Shown: one piece after another, positions 25,454 through 32,154 of the stretch
Layout: each line of letters starts with the position of its first letter
Numbering within the stretch: the first letter of the stretch is position 1
NCBI GenBank assembly: GCA_028818755.1
Contig: JAPPNF010000041.1
Coordinates: 1 to 32,154, forward strand
DNA from: Deltaproteobacteria bacterium
GTDB taxonomy: Bacteria; Desulfobacterota; Binatia; UBA9968; JAJDTQ01
Length of the DNA stretch: 32,154 nt
Direction of reading: 5' to 3'
Notes under the pieces: generated by a model
What the model was told of the DNA's origin: nothing
Databases searched by the model: none
The model's input: only the letters and a program-made list of their open reading frames with translations
Made by a program: the position numbers and the translations under genes

Positions 25454-26386
25454 TTATAGATATCCCTCTTCCCGGTAGTACCGCTCCGCACCCGGATGCA
25501 GCGGTATGCACATCGGCCCCTCGTCCGTGTTCCTGCATATCCGGTTCATGTCGAAACGGTCGCCGTCCACCGGCATCGTGTCCTTCCTGGCGGCGATGGC
25601 TTTGACCACCGCGTAGGCGAGGTCGTCGGGAAAGTCCGCGCGGCAGAAAAGGGGCCAGCCGCCGAACTCCAGGGCGGGAACGTCCGCGTCCAGCGCGGGA
25701 AACTCGGACTTGGGAATCGTCGACGCGGGGAAACCCACTCGCTCCATTTCGGCGAAGACCGACGGCTGCAACGGCAGGAGCACCATGTCCCGGTCCAGTG
25801 CCTCGCCGGTCCAGCTCTTGATGCCTTCGTCGAACACGGCGTCATAGGCGCCCTGCTCGATGCCCTCCATGCGCCGCGGGTGCGAGGGGACCGGGACTTT
25901 GTCCACGGTGCCGCCCCATTGATCCACGTCCTCGAGGTTCCAGCCGCAAAGACTCAGGACTCGCCGGATGGTGAACTCCGTGGTGCCTTCGGGGCCCTGT
26001 CCCCGTGTCGACAACCTGAGCGGGACTCTCTTCTCACCGATTTCTTCGAGGGAACTCACGCCTAGGTCCCTCCGCACCGCGAAGGCGATCTTGTCCCAGG
26101 AGGGGAAGACCGCGAGATTTCGGATGTCGATCTTCTCCGAATAGGGCGGCAGCCCGTTCAGCGCCATGTAGGAGACCGGCGAAGGGTTGAGAAAGGCCAG
26201 GTCTGCCTCTCCCTGCGCCAGCAGCTTGGGCGCCTCGAAACCTCCGAGACGGCTGTTGCCGACGCCGTACGAGACGACGATCTCGGAGCCGTCGGGCAGG
26301 TTCCCTTGTGCGAGCCCCATGGCGATCTCGAACGCCTCGCCCGCGCGTATGTTCATGGTTACGGCGATCCGGATCGTCGTTGCCAT
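25454..26386 (-). CDS. TAXI-type TRAP solute-binding-like protein without signal peptide
   Basis: This 310-residue protein resembles TAXI-family solute-binding proteins of TRAP transporters (NLPDGSEIVVSYGVGNS near 29-45; LLAQGEADLAFLNPSPV near 54-70). However, it begins directly with MATTIRIAVTMN, a strand of the mature fold, and has no signal peptide. The ATG at 26386 has GGAGGG about 8 nt upstream, and the longer frame upstream contains only polar sequence. It should therefore be cytoplasmic, unless exported by an unseen route. It is the fourth gene of the iron-type ABC operon, 79 nt after the permease. No TRAP membrane gene is nearby. Its role could be enzymatic or ligand sensing; this is inference. 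Confidence 0.8.
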   Translation of the reverse strand: MATTIRIAVTMNIRAGEAFEIAMGLAQGNLPDGSEIVVSYGVGNSRLGGFEAPKLLAQGEADLAFLNPSPVSYMALNGLPPYSEKIDIRNLAVFPSWDKIAFAVRRDLGVSSLEEIGEKRVPLRLSTRGQGPEGTTEFTIRRVLSLCGWNLEDVDQWGGTVDKVPVPSHPRRMEGIEQGAYDAVFDEGIKSWTGEALDRDMVLLPLQPSVFAEMERVGFPASTIPKSEFPALDADVPALEFGGWPLFCRADFPDDLAYAVVKAIAARKDTMPVDGDRFDMNRICRNTDEGPMCIPLHPGAERYYREEGYL

Positions 26387-26465
26387 CGAGTTTCCCTCCG
26401 ACGTTGGGCGCCGCCGGGTCACCGGGCCGGTCACCGGCTCGGTCTCCCTGCATCCTCAGTCCGAA

Positions 26466-28310
26466 TCAGGTATGCCGCAGCCCCGCCAGCCCGCCGCCGC
26501 CGGTGACCATACGCACCAGCACATTCGCGCCGACGATGATCATGACCAGGAAGAGCGTCACGGCGCCGGAGTGCTGGGTCATGTCGTGTTCGTTGTAGCT
26601 GAAGATCACTCCGGTGAGCACCATGTTGGCCGGCGACAGCAGCAGGATGATCAGGGACAGCTCGCGGGTCGCGGTGATGAAGGTCAGCAGCATGCCCGCG
26701 ATCACGCCGCTCGACGACATGGGCAGGATGATCTTGGCCATGCGCCGGAACCAGCCGATACCCTGGACCCGCGCGGTTTCCTCCAGGGACTTGTCGATCT
26801 GCAGGATGGCGGCGATGCCGGTGCGCGAGGTGAACGGCAGGTTCTTGACCACCGTGATCAGGACCAGGATCGTGAATGTGCCGTACAGCGCGGGCAGCGG
26901 CCCCCAGGGAGTCGAGAACATGCCGATGTAGATGGCGCCGAGCGCGATGGAGGGGAAGATGTAGGGCGCGAAGGCGACGCCTTCGAGCCACCTTGCCAGC
27001 AGCGTGCCGCGGCCGCGAACCGCCGCGTAGCCCACCAGCAACCCGAGCATGCCGTTGCACAGCGCCGCCAGGACGCCCAGCTTGATGGTGTTCCACAACG
27101 CGTTCAAGATGCCCGGGGAATGCCAGATGCCGGGCTCGCCATTGGCGATGTCGATGTCGCTCTTGCCGATCCAGAAATGCGTCGTCAGCCCTTTCAGGGT
27201 ATATTCCCCCGGCGTGATGACCAGGGATTCCCAAAGCAGGATCAGCATCGGCAGCACCACCGTCACGGCGAGGAAGGCGCCGACCGCGATGGTGGCCGGC
27301 CAGCGCCAGGCGCCGAGGGCGATCTCGCGCTGCCGGAAGCCCTTGCCGGTCAGGGTCACGAAGCTCTTCCGAACGCCGATCACGCGGCTGTTGATCCAGA
27401 TGAAGGTGATCGCCATGACGATCAGGACCAGGGCGAGGACGAAGGCGTCGCCACTGTTGCGGGCGTTCAGCGAGGCGTAGATCTGCGTCGAGAAGGTGAA
27501 GAACCGGACCGGCAGTCCGAGCAGGGCCGGCGTCCCGAAGGTGCCGAGGATGCGGATGAAGGTGAGCACCACGGCGGAGCCCAGCGCGGGCAGCAGCAAC
27601 GGGAACGTGATCCGCCATAGCCGTTGGCGCCGGTTCATGCCGGAGATGGCGCCCGCCTCCTCCAGCTCCGAATCCACCGTCGCCAGGGCGCCCGACATCA
27701 GCAGAAAGCCATAGGCGTAGTAGTGCAGCGCCAGGCAGATGACGATGGGAAAGAAGCCATAGCTCACCCAGTCCGGCGGCAGTACGCCGAAGAAACTGGT
27801 GATCATGCCCTCGTTGCCGCCGATCCGGTCGTTCTTGAACAGGCTCAGCCATGCCAGCGCCAGCACCCACGACGGCATCATGTACGGCACCACCACCAGC
27901 GCTCCGAACACGCCCTTGCAGCCGATGTCGGTGCGCACCATGAGCCATGCCAGGGCGGTTCCGATGCTCACGGCCACAACCGTCACGCAAACGCCGACGG
28001 CGACGCTGTTGAATAGAGGCTTCAGGAACAGCGCCCTGGAAAGTGGGCCCGTGAAGACGCGTTCGAGATGGAACAGGGTGAAGGAGCCAACCTTCGCTTC
28101 CGGCCGGTAGGCGAGGTCGTAGCTCTGGTAGACCAGCGCGTCATGGATGATCTCGAAAAGCGGCACCAGCACGAGGAAGGACAGGACGGCGAGGCACAGC
28201 AGGCCCAGGATCTTCTCCGGCTGGTTCATCAGCCGGTAAAGGTGGTAGGCGAGATTGCTCCGGGAAAGGACCGGAGGCGCCCCCCCGGGATCGGCCGTGT
28301 TCAGCGACAT
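26466..28310 (-). CDS. Iron(III)/polyamine-type ABC transporter permease with two fused permease domains
   Basis: This 614-residue inner-membrane protein has about 12 membrane helices in two homologous halves, the FbpB/AfuB layout. The first half holds VDSELEEAGAISGMNRRQRLWRITFPLLLP (EAA loop), and the second SLEETARVQGIGWFRRMAKIILP, so both ATPase-contact loops are intact. The ATG at 28310 starts a hydrophilic tail before helix one. It lies 28 nt after the ATPase gene and 79 nt before the TAXI-like gene. A long antisense-like frame overlapping it is not coding. The transported solute is probably a ferric, phosphonate or polyamine-type ligand, but the sequence does not decide this. Confidence 0.95.
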   Translation of the reverse strand: MSLNTADPGGAPPVLSRSNLAYHLYRLMNQPEKILGLLCLAVLSFLVLVPLFEIIHDALVYQSYDLAYRPEAKVGSFTLFHLERVFTGPLSRALFLKPLFNSVAVGVCVTVVAVSIGTALAWLMVRTDIGCKGVFGALVVVPYMMPSWVLALAWLSLFKNDRIGGNEGMITSFFGVLPPDWVSYGFFPIVICLALHYYAYGFLLMSGALATVDSELEEAGAISGMNRRQRLWRITFPLLLPALGSAVVLTFIRILGTFGTPALLGLPVRFFTFSTQIYASLNARNSGDAFVLALVLIVMAITFIWINSRVIGVRKSFVTLTGKGFRQREIALGAWRWPATIAVGAFLAVTVVLPMLILLWESLVITPGEYTLKGLTTHFWIGKSDIDIANGEPGIWHSPGILNALWNTIKLGVLAALCNGMLGLLVGYAAVRGRGTLLARWLEGVAFAPYIFPSIALGAIYIGMFSTPWGPLPALYGTFTILVLITVVKNLPFTSRTGIAAILQIDKSLEETARVQGIGWFRRMAKIILPMSSSGVIAGMLLTFITATRELSLIILLLSPANMVLTGVIFSYNEHDMTQHSGAVTLFLVMIIVGANVLVRMVTGGGGLAGLRHT

Positions 28311-28338
28311 GCTTCGGACACTTCCGATGGTGGTCCGC

Positions 28339-29448
28339 TCAGGCGGACGGTCGTTGATCGAAGAGGTTGGCCTCCGATTCCACGTCGAAGAAGTTCAAGG
28401 CGTCCGCTTCGAAGTCGACCCACAGGGTTTCGCCGAGGTCCATCCTTATGAAGCCCGGCTGCACGAGGGTGATGGACTGGTTCTCGGTCCGGACCTGCAG
28501 GATCGTGTCGGACCCCTTCGGCTGAACCGATTCCAGCGTTACCTTGAGCCAGTCCTCCCTGGCCTCGGTGGATACGTTGATGCTTTCCGGGCGGATGGTG
28601 GCGATGAGGTCCCCTGCGTTCGTCGGCGGGTCGCCGGGGATCGGCAGCCATAGATCGCCGCAATCAAGGCCCACAGCGCCGTTCTTCCGCCCGATAGTGC
28701 CGGCAAACCGGTTGATGCCGGGATCGCCGATGAAATCGGCTACGAACAGGTTCGCCGGATGGTGATAGATTTCATAGGGCGTGCCCTGTTGCTTGACCAG
28801 GCCCTTGTCCATGACGACGACGATGTCCGACAGCGTCAGGGCCTCGATCTGGTCGTGGGTCACGTAGACGGTGGTGGCTTCCAGGTCCCGGTGCAGCCGC
28901 TTGAGCTCGCCGCGCATTTCCGTGCGCAGCTTGGCGTCGAGGTTGGACAGCGGCTCATCCATCAGCAGGATGGACGAGCGCGACGCGATCATGCGCGCCA
29001 GCGCCACCCGCTGCTGCTGGCCGCCCGACAGCTCCGAGGGGTAGCGGAGCTGGTACGGCTTCATCTGCACCTTCTCGAGGGCGGCCTCGAGGCGCTCGGC
29101 GGTTTCGCCCGCGTTCAGGCCCATCTGCTTCAGGCCCAGCGTGATGTTCCGTTCCACCGTCATGTGGGGCCACAGCGCATAGCCCTGGAATATGAGCCCG
29201 AGGTTACGGCGTTCCGGGGGAACGATCACGCCCTTCTGGCGGGAGAAGATGAGCCTGTCGCCGAACCGGATTTCCCCCGTTTCGGGTTCTTCCAGCCCGG
29301 CGATCACGCGCAGCGTCGTCGTCTTGCCGCAACCGGATGGTCCGAGAATGGTCAGGAACGCACCCGGCGCCACGGTCAGGTCCAGATGTCGTACGGCGAC
29401 TTCCTTGCCGTACGACTTCCGGATACCTGTCAGATGGATTTCCTCCAT
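28339..29448 (-). CDS. ABC transporter ATP-binding protein (iron/spermidine/thiamine type)
   Basis: This 369-residue cytoplasmic ATPase drives the fused permease encoded 28 nt downstream. Walker A GPSGCGKTT is at 36-44, signature LSGGQQQR at 140-147, Walker B LLMDEP at 161-166 and the switch histidine in VTHDQ at 196-200. After about residue 240 comes a TOBE-type regulatory domain (LVKQQGTPYEIYHHPANLFVADFIG precedes it). I chose the ATG at 29448 because the family starts at MEEIHLTGIRKSYG, and the gap from the binding-protein stop is then 7 nt. Subunit composition is expected to be two ATPases per fused permease. Confidence 0.96.
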   Translation of the reverse strand: MEEIHLTGIRKSYGKEVAVRHLDLTVAPGAFLTILGPSGCGKTTTLRVIAGLEEPETGEIRFGDRLIFSRQKGVIVPPERRNLGLIFQGYALWPHMTVERNITLGLKQMGLNAGETAERLEAALEKVQMKPYQLRYPSELSGGQQQRVALARMIASRSSILLMDEPLSNLDAKLRTEMRGELKRLHRDLEATTVYVTHDQIEALTLSDIVVVMDKGLVKQQGTPYEIYHHPANLFVADFIGDPGINRFAGTIGRKNGAVGLDCGDLWLPIPGDPPTNAGDLIATIRPESINVSTEAREDWLKVTLESVQPKGSDTILQVRTENQSITLVQPGFIRMDLGETLWVDFEADALNFFDVESEANLFDQRPSA

Positions 29449-29455
29449 GCCTTGG

Positions 29456-30697
29456 CTATCTGCTCGAATGCAAGGTCCAGAAGTCACGGACCTTGGGGCC
29501 CTGCTTCCACATGTAGGTGGCGTCGACGTTCCAGCCCGGCATGTCGTCCCAGATCTCGCCGCCGGCCGGCAGCGGCACGTCGCTCCGCGGGCTCACCGTG
29601 CCCGGGTCGAAGTACGGCGCCAGACCCTGCAGCAGCTCGATGCTCGCGCCCTTGTCGTAGGGCTTCGTGAGCTTCGATTTCTTGTTCAGCTCTAGACTGC
29701 CGAGCAGGTATGCGGTGAACAGCTTGGCCGCGTTGGGGTGCGGCGCCTGGCGCGCGATGGCGGAAAAGGTCGGGTAGACCAGCTTGCCCACCGGGTCCAC
29801 CTTGGCCAGGATCTTGTTGGCGTAGCCCTTGGAGTCGTTGCGCGCGATGTAGGTCATGTTGGCGAACGCGATCAGCGGATTCTTCTGACCCTTCTTGCCC
29901 GAGGCGCGGGCCAGCTTCGAGCCCGACTTGAAGATCACCAGGTCGTTGGCGAGCAGGCGCGCCCAGAACTCGTGACCGGCGTCCGGCACCCCCTTGCTCA
30001 GCTTGAGGGGCTTGCCGGCATGGCGCTCGTAGGCCGCCGCCATGACATCGGGACGCTGCATCAGGGTCATGACGCCCATTAGCGTGGAGCCCGATGACAG
30101 CGGGTTCTTCATGCCCACCCGGCCCTTGAACTTGGGCTCGGTGAGCTCCCACACGTTCTTGAAGGGCGGCGCGTCCGGATAGGCTTCCCGGTTGTAGAGA
30201 AAGACCATGGCCTCGTTGACGCGGATCAGCAGCGGGTCCCGGTTCTCCTTGGGGATCCGGTCCTTGTAATGGTGCGGGACATAGTTGACGAGGCGGTTCT
30301 TGTTGAGCATCTCGTAGATCACCTGGCCCGAGTTGCCGGTGGTCACGATGTCGGCGTTGAAGATGTTCGCGTTCTGCTCGCGAATGGTCTTCTCCACCGA
30401 CTTGACCGACCCGAGGTCGTGCACGGTCACCTTGATCGGGTGAAGCTTGGCGAACGGCTTCACCAGCTTGGCGATGCGGCCGGACGACGTATAGACCACG
30501 ACCTCGCCTTCGGCTCTCGCCTTGGCCACGACCTCTTTCCAGTTCTCGTCCTTGTCGTAGGGACCGAGCTTGGACGCCTTGAGCCAGGCCTCCATCTCGG
30601 GCGGCGGGTTGGAGGCCGCATTGGCCGCCGCGGCAAGGGACAAGGCGAACAGGCCGGTCATGAGGACCGCGGACAAACGCGTAATGAGGTGTTTCAT
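29456..30697 (-). CDS. Extracellular substrate-binding protein of an iron/phosphonate-type ABC transporter
   Basis: This 413-residue exported protein belongs to the FbpA-like group of binding proteins. The signal peptide is basic MKHLITR followed by a hydrophobic core (LSAVLMTGLFALSLAAAANA) and a likely cut near residue 27. The mature part shows the Rossmann-like start EGEVVVYTSSGRIAKLVKPF, and ADIVTTGNSGQ, which contributes to ligand binding. It is the first gene of the operon and its ATG follows GGGAGGATACC, a strong ribosome-binding site. The ligand cannot be told: the twin tyrosines typical of ferric-binding members are not certain here. The operon is divergent from the phosphatase gene. 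Confidence 0.95.
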   Translation of the reverse strand: MKHLITRLSAVLMTGLFALSLAAAANAASNPPPEMEAWLKASKLGPYDKDENWKEVVAKARAEGEVVVYTSSGRIAKLVKPFAKLHPIKVTVHDLGSVKSVEKTIREQNANIFNADIVTTGNSGQVIYEMLNKNRLVNYVPHHYKDRIPKENRDPLLIRVNEAMVFLYNREAYPDAPPFKNVWELTEPKFKGRVGMKNPLSSGSTLMGVMTLMQRPDVMAAAYERHAGKPLKLSKGVPDAGHEFWARLLANDLVIFKSGSKLARASGKKGQKNPLIAFANMTYIARNDSKGYANKILAKVDPVGKLVYPTFSAIARQAPHPNAAKLFTAYLLGSLELNKKSKLTKPYDKGASIELLQGLAPYFDPGTVSPRSDVPLPAGGEIWDDMPGWNVDATYMWKQGPKVRDFWTLHSSR

Positions 30698-30712
30698 GGT
30701 ATCCTCCCTGTG

Positions 30713-30725
30713 GGGTGAGTCACCC
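30713..30725. promoter_or_regulatory. 13-bp palindrome GGGTGA-G-TCACCC, possible operator
   Basis: A perfect 6-bp dyad around one base lies 15 bp upstream of the binding-protein ATG, next to its ribosome-binding site, inside the divergent region. It could be a repressor site or a small RNA hairpin. There is no regulator gene in the neighbourhood to test against. Confidence 0.35.
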
Positions 30726-30860
30726 GATTGTAGGTTTTGGGATCGTCGTTAGCTGTCGTTGGGCGTTAACCTACGCCGGTTTGGTGTCACCGCGCAAGTC
30801 CGTCCGGCGGCTCCCCGCCGTGTCCCCGGGAGACCGCGCGAGATCGTGGAAGAACAACGC

Positions 30861-31472
30861 ATGGCCGCTCCCCTTCCTTTGGTCAGCCTGATTGCCAGGG
30901 GCCTCGAACCCTACGGCGCCGATCTTTTCATCGGCGGGGCGGCGGCGGCGCGTGACCTCGACCTGTTGCGGCGGCATGGCATATCGACCGTCGTCAACTG
31001 CGCGGTCAACGTGGATGTGAATTACGTCGCCGCGCCGGCGCAGGACGGCGGGGACGGGGAGTCGAGCGGCTTGTGTCGGGCCGGACTCGCGCCGTTCCGG
31101 GTCTATAAGCTGGGGCTCGTGGACGGCGACAACCCGGCCGGCATGATGCTGGGCGGATATTGCATCCTTCGTGGCGCCATCCATCAGACGATGCCGGAAA
31201 AGGAGAGCTACCCGCGGCAGGTGAACGGCAACGTCCTCGTCCACTGCCGCGAGGGCCGCAGCCGCTCCGTTGCCCTGGCGGCGCTCTATCTTCACCTGCG
31301 GGATCCGGCCCGGTTCCCCGAGCTCGAAGACGCCATCGCGGTGGTGCGGGAGAAGCGCGGCCTGCCTCCCGAAGAGTGGTTCGAGGCGCCGAATCCGCAG
31401 CTCATCGACGCCGCGGCAGAGGCGGCCCGGGCCATCCGGTCGTTGCGCGACCTTGGAATCCTTGCCGCCTAA
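30861..31472 (+). CDS. Dual-specificity/tyrosine phosphatase-like protein
   Basis: This 203-residue protein has the cysteine phosphatase signature HCREGRSRS (H128, catalytic Cys129, Arg135), preceded by VLV as in dual-specificity phosphatases, and ADLFIGG plus ISTVVNCA near the start, also typical. D89 in VDGDN is a candidate general acid. I chose the ATG at 30861 because it begins the conserved part and GGAAGA lies about 8 nt upstream; an earlier in-frame start at 30759 gives an Arg/Pro-rich extension unlike the family. No partner kinase is seen. It faces the ABC operon across a shared promoter region. Confidence 0.88.
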   Translation: MAAPLPLVSLIARGLEPYGADLFIGGAAAARDLDLLRRHGISTVVNCAVNVDVNYVAAPAQDGGDGESSGLCRAGLAPFRVYKLGLVDGDNPAGMMLGGYCILRGAIHQTMPEKESYPRQVNGNVLVHCREGRSRSVALAALYLHLRDPARFPELEDAIAVVREKRGLPPEEWFEAPNPQLIDAAAEAARAIRSLRDLGILAA

Positions 31473-31704
31473 TGGTGGCGAGCCGAGGCGGACCTTTCAA
31501 ACGGCCGATCGCAAAACTTTCAATCAGCCGTCATCAATAACGTGAACCTGAAGCTAAAGTTCCGTCCGGCGGCGCCGAATAGATAATTATAGAGACGGGT
31601 GTTTGCCTTGGATGTAGCGGCCGGGTTGAGGCGGCGTTTGAACTCCAGTAGCGGAAAGACCTATTATGGACGCCGGGAGTTGGCGGACCGAGGGGAAACG
31701 CGCC
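31473..31704. other. Intergenic region with repeat motif and probable promoter
   Basis: It holds one exact copy of CTTTCAATCAGCCG (31517-31530) and a near copy at 31495-31510. The AT-rich AGATAATTATAGAGA (31581-31595) is a possible -10 region for the following small gene. No gene-like frame was seen. Confidence 0.4.
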
Positions 31705-31962
31705 ATGTCTGTATCGGAATGGACAGGAATCACGCAAGCCGCCATCAGCCTGCTGATGGTCGGGGTTGTGTGGGCGGGCATCGTGGTGATGCGCCGGGCC
31801 GGAGATCAGCGCTCCAAGCGCGAAGACCAACACCACGTCGAAGCCATGGCCGCACACAGGGAAGTCATGGCTTCGCACAAGGAGGTCATGACTTCGCACG
31901 CCGCCTCGCACACCCAAGCCATGCGCGCACTTGAAGCCCTGATCGAACGCACCGGCCGATAA
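31705..31962 (+). CDS. Small single-pass membrane protein with histidine-marked heptad repeats
   Basis: This 85-residue protein starts at the ATG 31705 (GAGGGGAAACGC upstream). Residues 9-30 (AAISLLMVGVVWAGIVVM) form one membrane helix, with the C-terminal part probably in the cytoplasm after RRAGDQRSKRED. Then come near-perfect heptads each opening with His: HVEAMAA, HREVMAS, HKEVMTS, HAASHTQ. The DNA shows the same as 21-bp tandem units (31834-31917). A helical coiled coil is expected. No family is recognised. Such small anchor proteins can oligomerise through the coil; no partner gene is visible before the window ends. Confidence 0.65.
   Translation: MSVSEWTGITQAAISLLMVGVVWAGIVVMRRAGDQRSKREDQHHVEAMAAHREVMASHKEVMTSHAASHTQAMRALEALIERTGR
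31834..31917 (+). repeat. Four 21-bp tandem repeat units within the small membrane-protein gene
   Basis: Units 31834-31854, 31855-31875, 31876-31896 and the more diverged 31897-31917 all begin with CAC and, except the last, contain GTC or GCC ATG in the same place. They keep the reading frame and encode one heptad each, so gain or loss of a unit would lengthen or shorten the coil without a frameshift. Confidence 0.7.
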
Positions 31963-32154
31963 CCCCTCCACCTCCACGATCCGGTCATCCCGACGGCGCG
32001 ACACGACAGATTGACCTGTTCGGGGTACCCGCTGCCCCGAGCCAGTACACGCGTGGCTAGTGTCGTGTCCCGTAAATACCTGCACTAATTTGCTGGTCCT
32101 TTTCGCCGTCGGCTGCGTTGCTCTTCCTCGCGTGGTGCCCGCCACTGCTCGTCA

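Noticed and set aside
26431..27990. A long open frame on the same strand as the fused permease, in another frame
   Set aside because: Arg/Gly/Ala/His-rich composition without domain features; the overlapping permease has all family landmarks.
32085..32153. Possible C-terminal tail of a minus-strand gene (DEQWRAPREEEQRSRRRKG...) entering from the right edge
   Set aside because: Only 22 codons are visible, strongly charged and without a family match; it may be the edge of a mobile element but cannot be supported.

Overview
The window reads as a GC-rich bacterial chromosome segment in which conserved housekeeping loci (CYTH phosphatase-like protein, tRNA-Ser, TypA/BipA, ABC importers) alternate with accessory defence and toxin-antitoxin material. 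There is no rRNA or strong taxonomic marker. Codon use, two ABC importer operons and an EPSP-synthase-like paralog fit a proteobacterium or a Tectomicrobia/Desulfobacterota-like lineage, but this is only a weak inference.

Left part (1-7300, all minus strand): a tightly packed operon that reads phd-like gene -> PLD-like/SNF2 helicase -> DUF4391 protein -> type III Mod methyltransferase -> type III Res ATPase, the last running off the left edge. Overlaps of 4 and 8 nt and gaps of 3 and 10 nt imply one transcription unit: a type III restriction-modification system with an accessory helicase. Next come a CYTH-domain gene (7725-8195) and tRNA-Ser(UGA) (8235-8327).

Centre-left (8364-16039, all minus strand): a second and less familiar operon. 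Two small unknown genes are followed by a DUF6361-like protein, a two-HxK phospholipase-D nuclease and a large SNF2-type helicase. The last three are joined by 1-nt and 4-nt stop/start overlaps. This is the best candidate for an undescribed or poorly described defence system. A gene-relic boundary (3' end of a RidA-like gene) lies at its right side, just before typA.

Middle (16539-20972, plus strand): typA; an intergenic mosaic holding two short gene relics whose intact relatives are elsewhere in this window; a HepT/HI0074-like plus MNT nucleotidyltransferase pair; an orphan ribbon-helix-helix antitoxin with a frameshifted stub of a Doc-like toxin; and an AroA-like enzyme with several substituted active-site positions, whose start abuts the toxin stub.

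Right part (21004-32154): two long palindromic repeat elements of one family around a peptide-type ABC importer (binding protein plus two permeases, no ATPase genes in view); a small membrane protein; a second ABC importer operon (binding protein, ATPase, fused permease) ending in a TAXI-like protein without a signal peptide; a divergent dual-specificity-type phosphatase; and a small single-pass membrane protein with histidine-marked heptad repeats.
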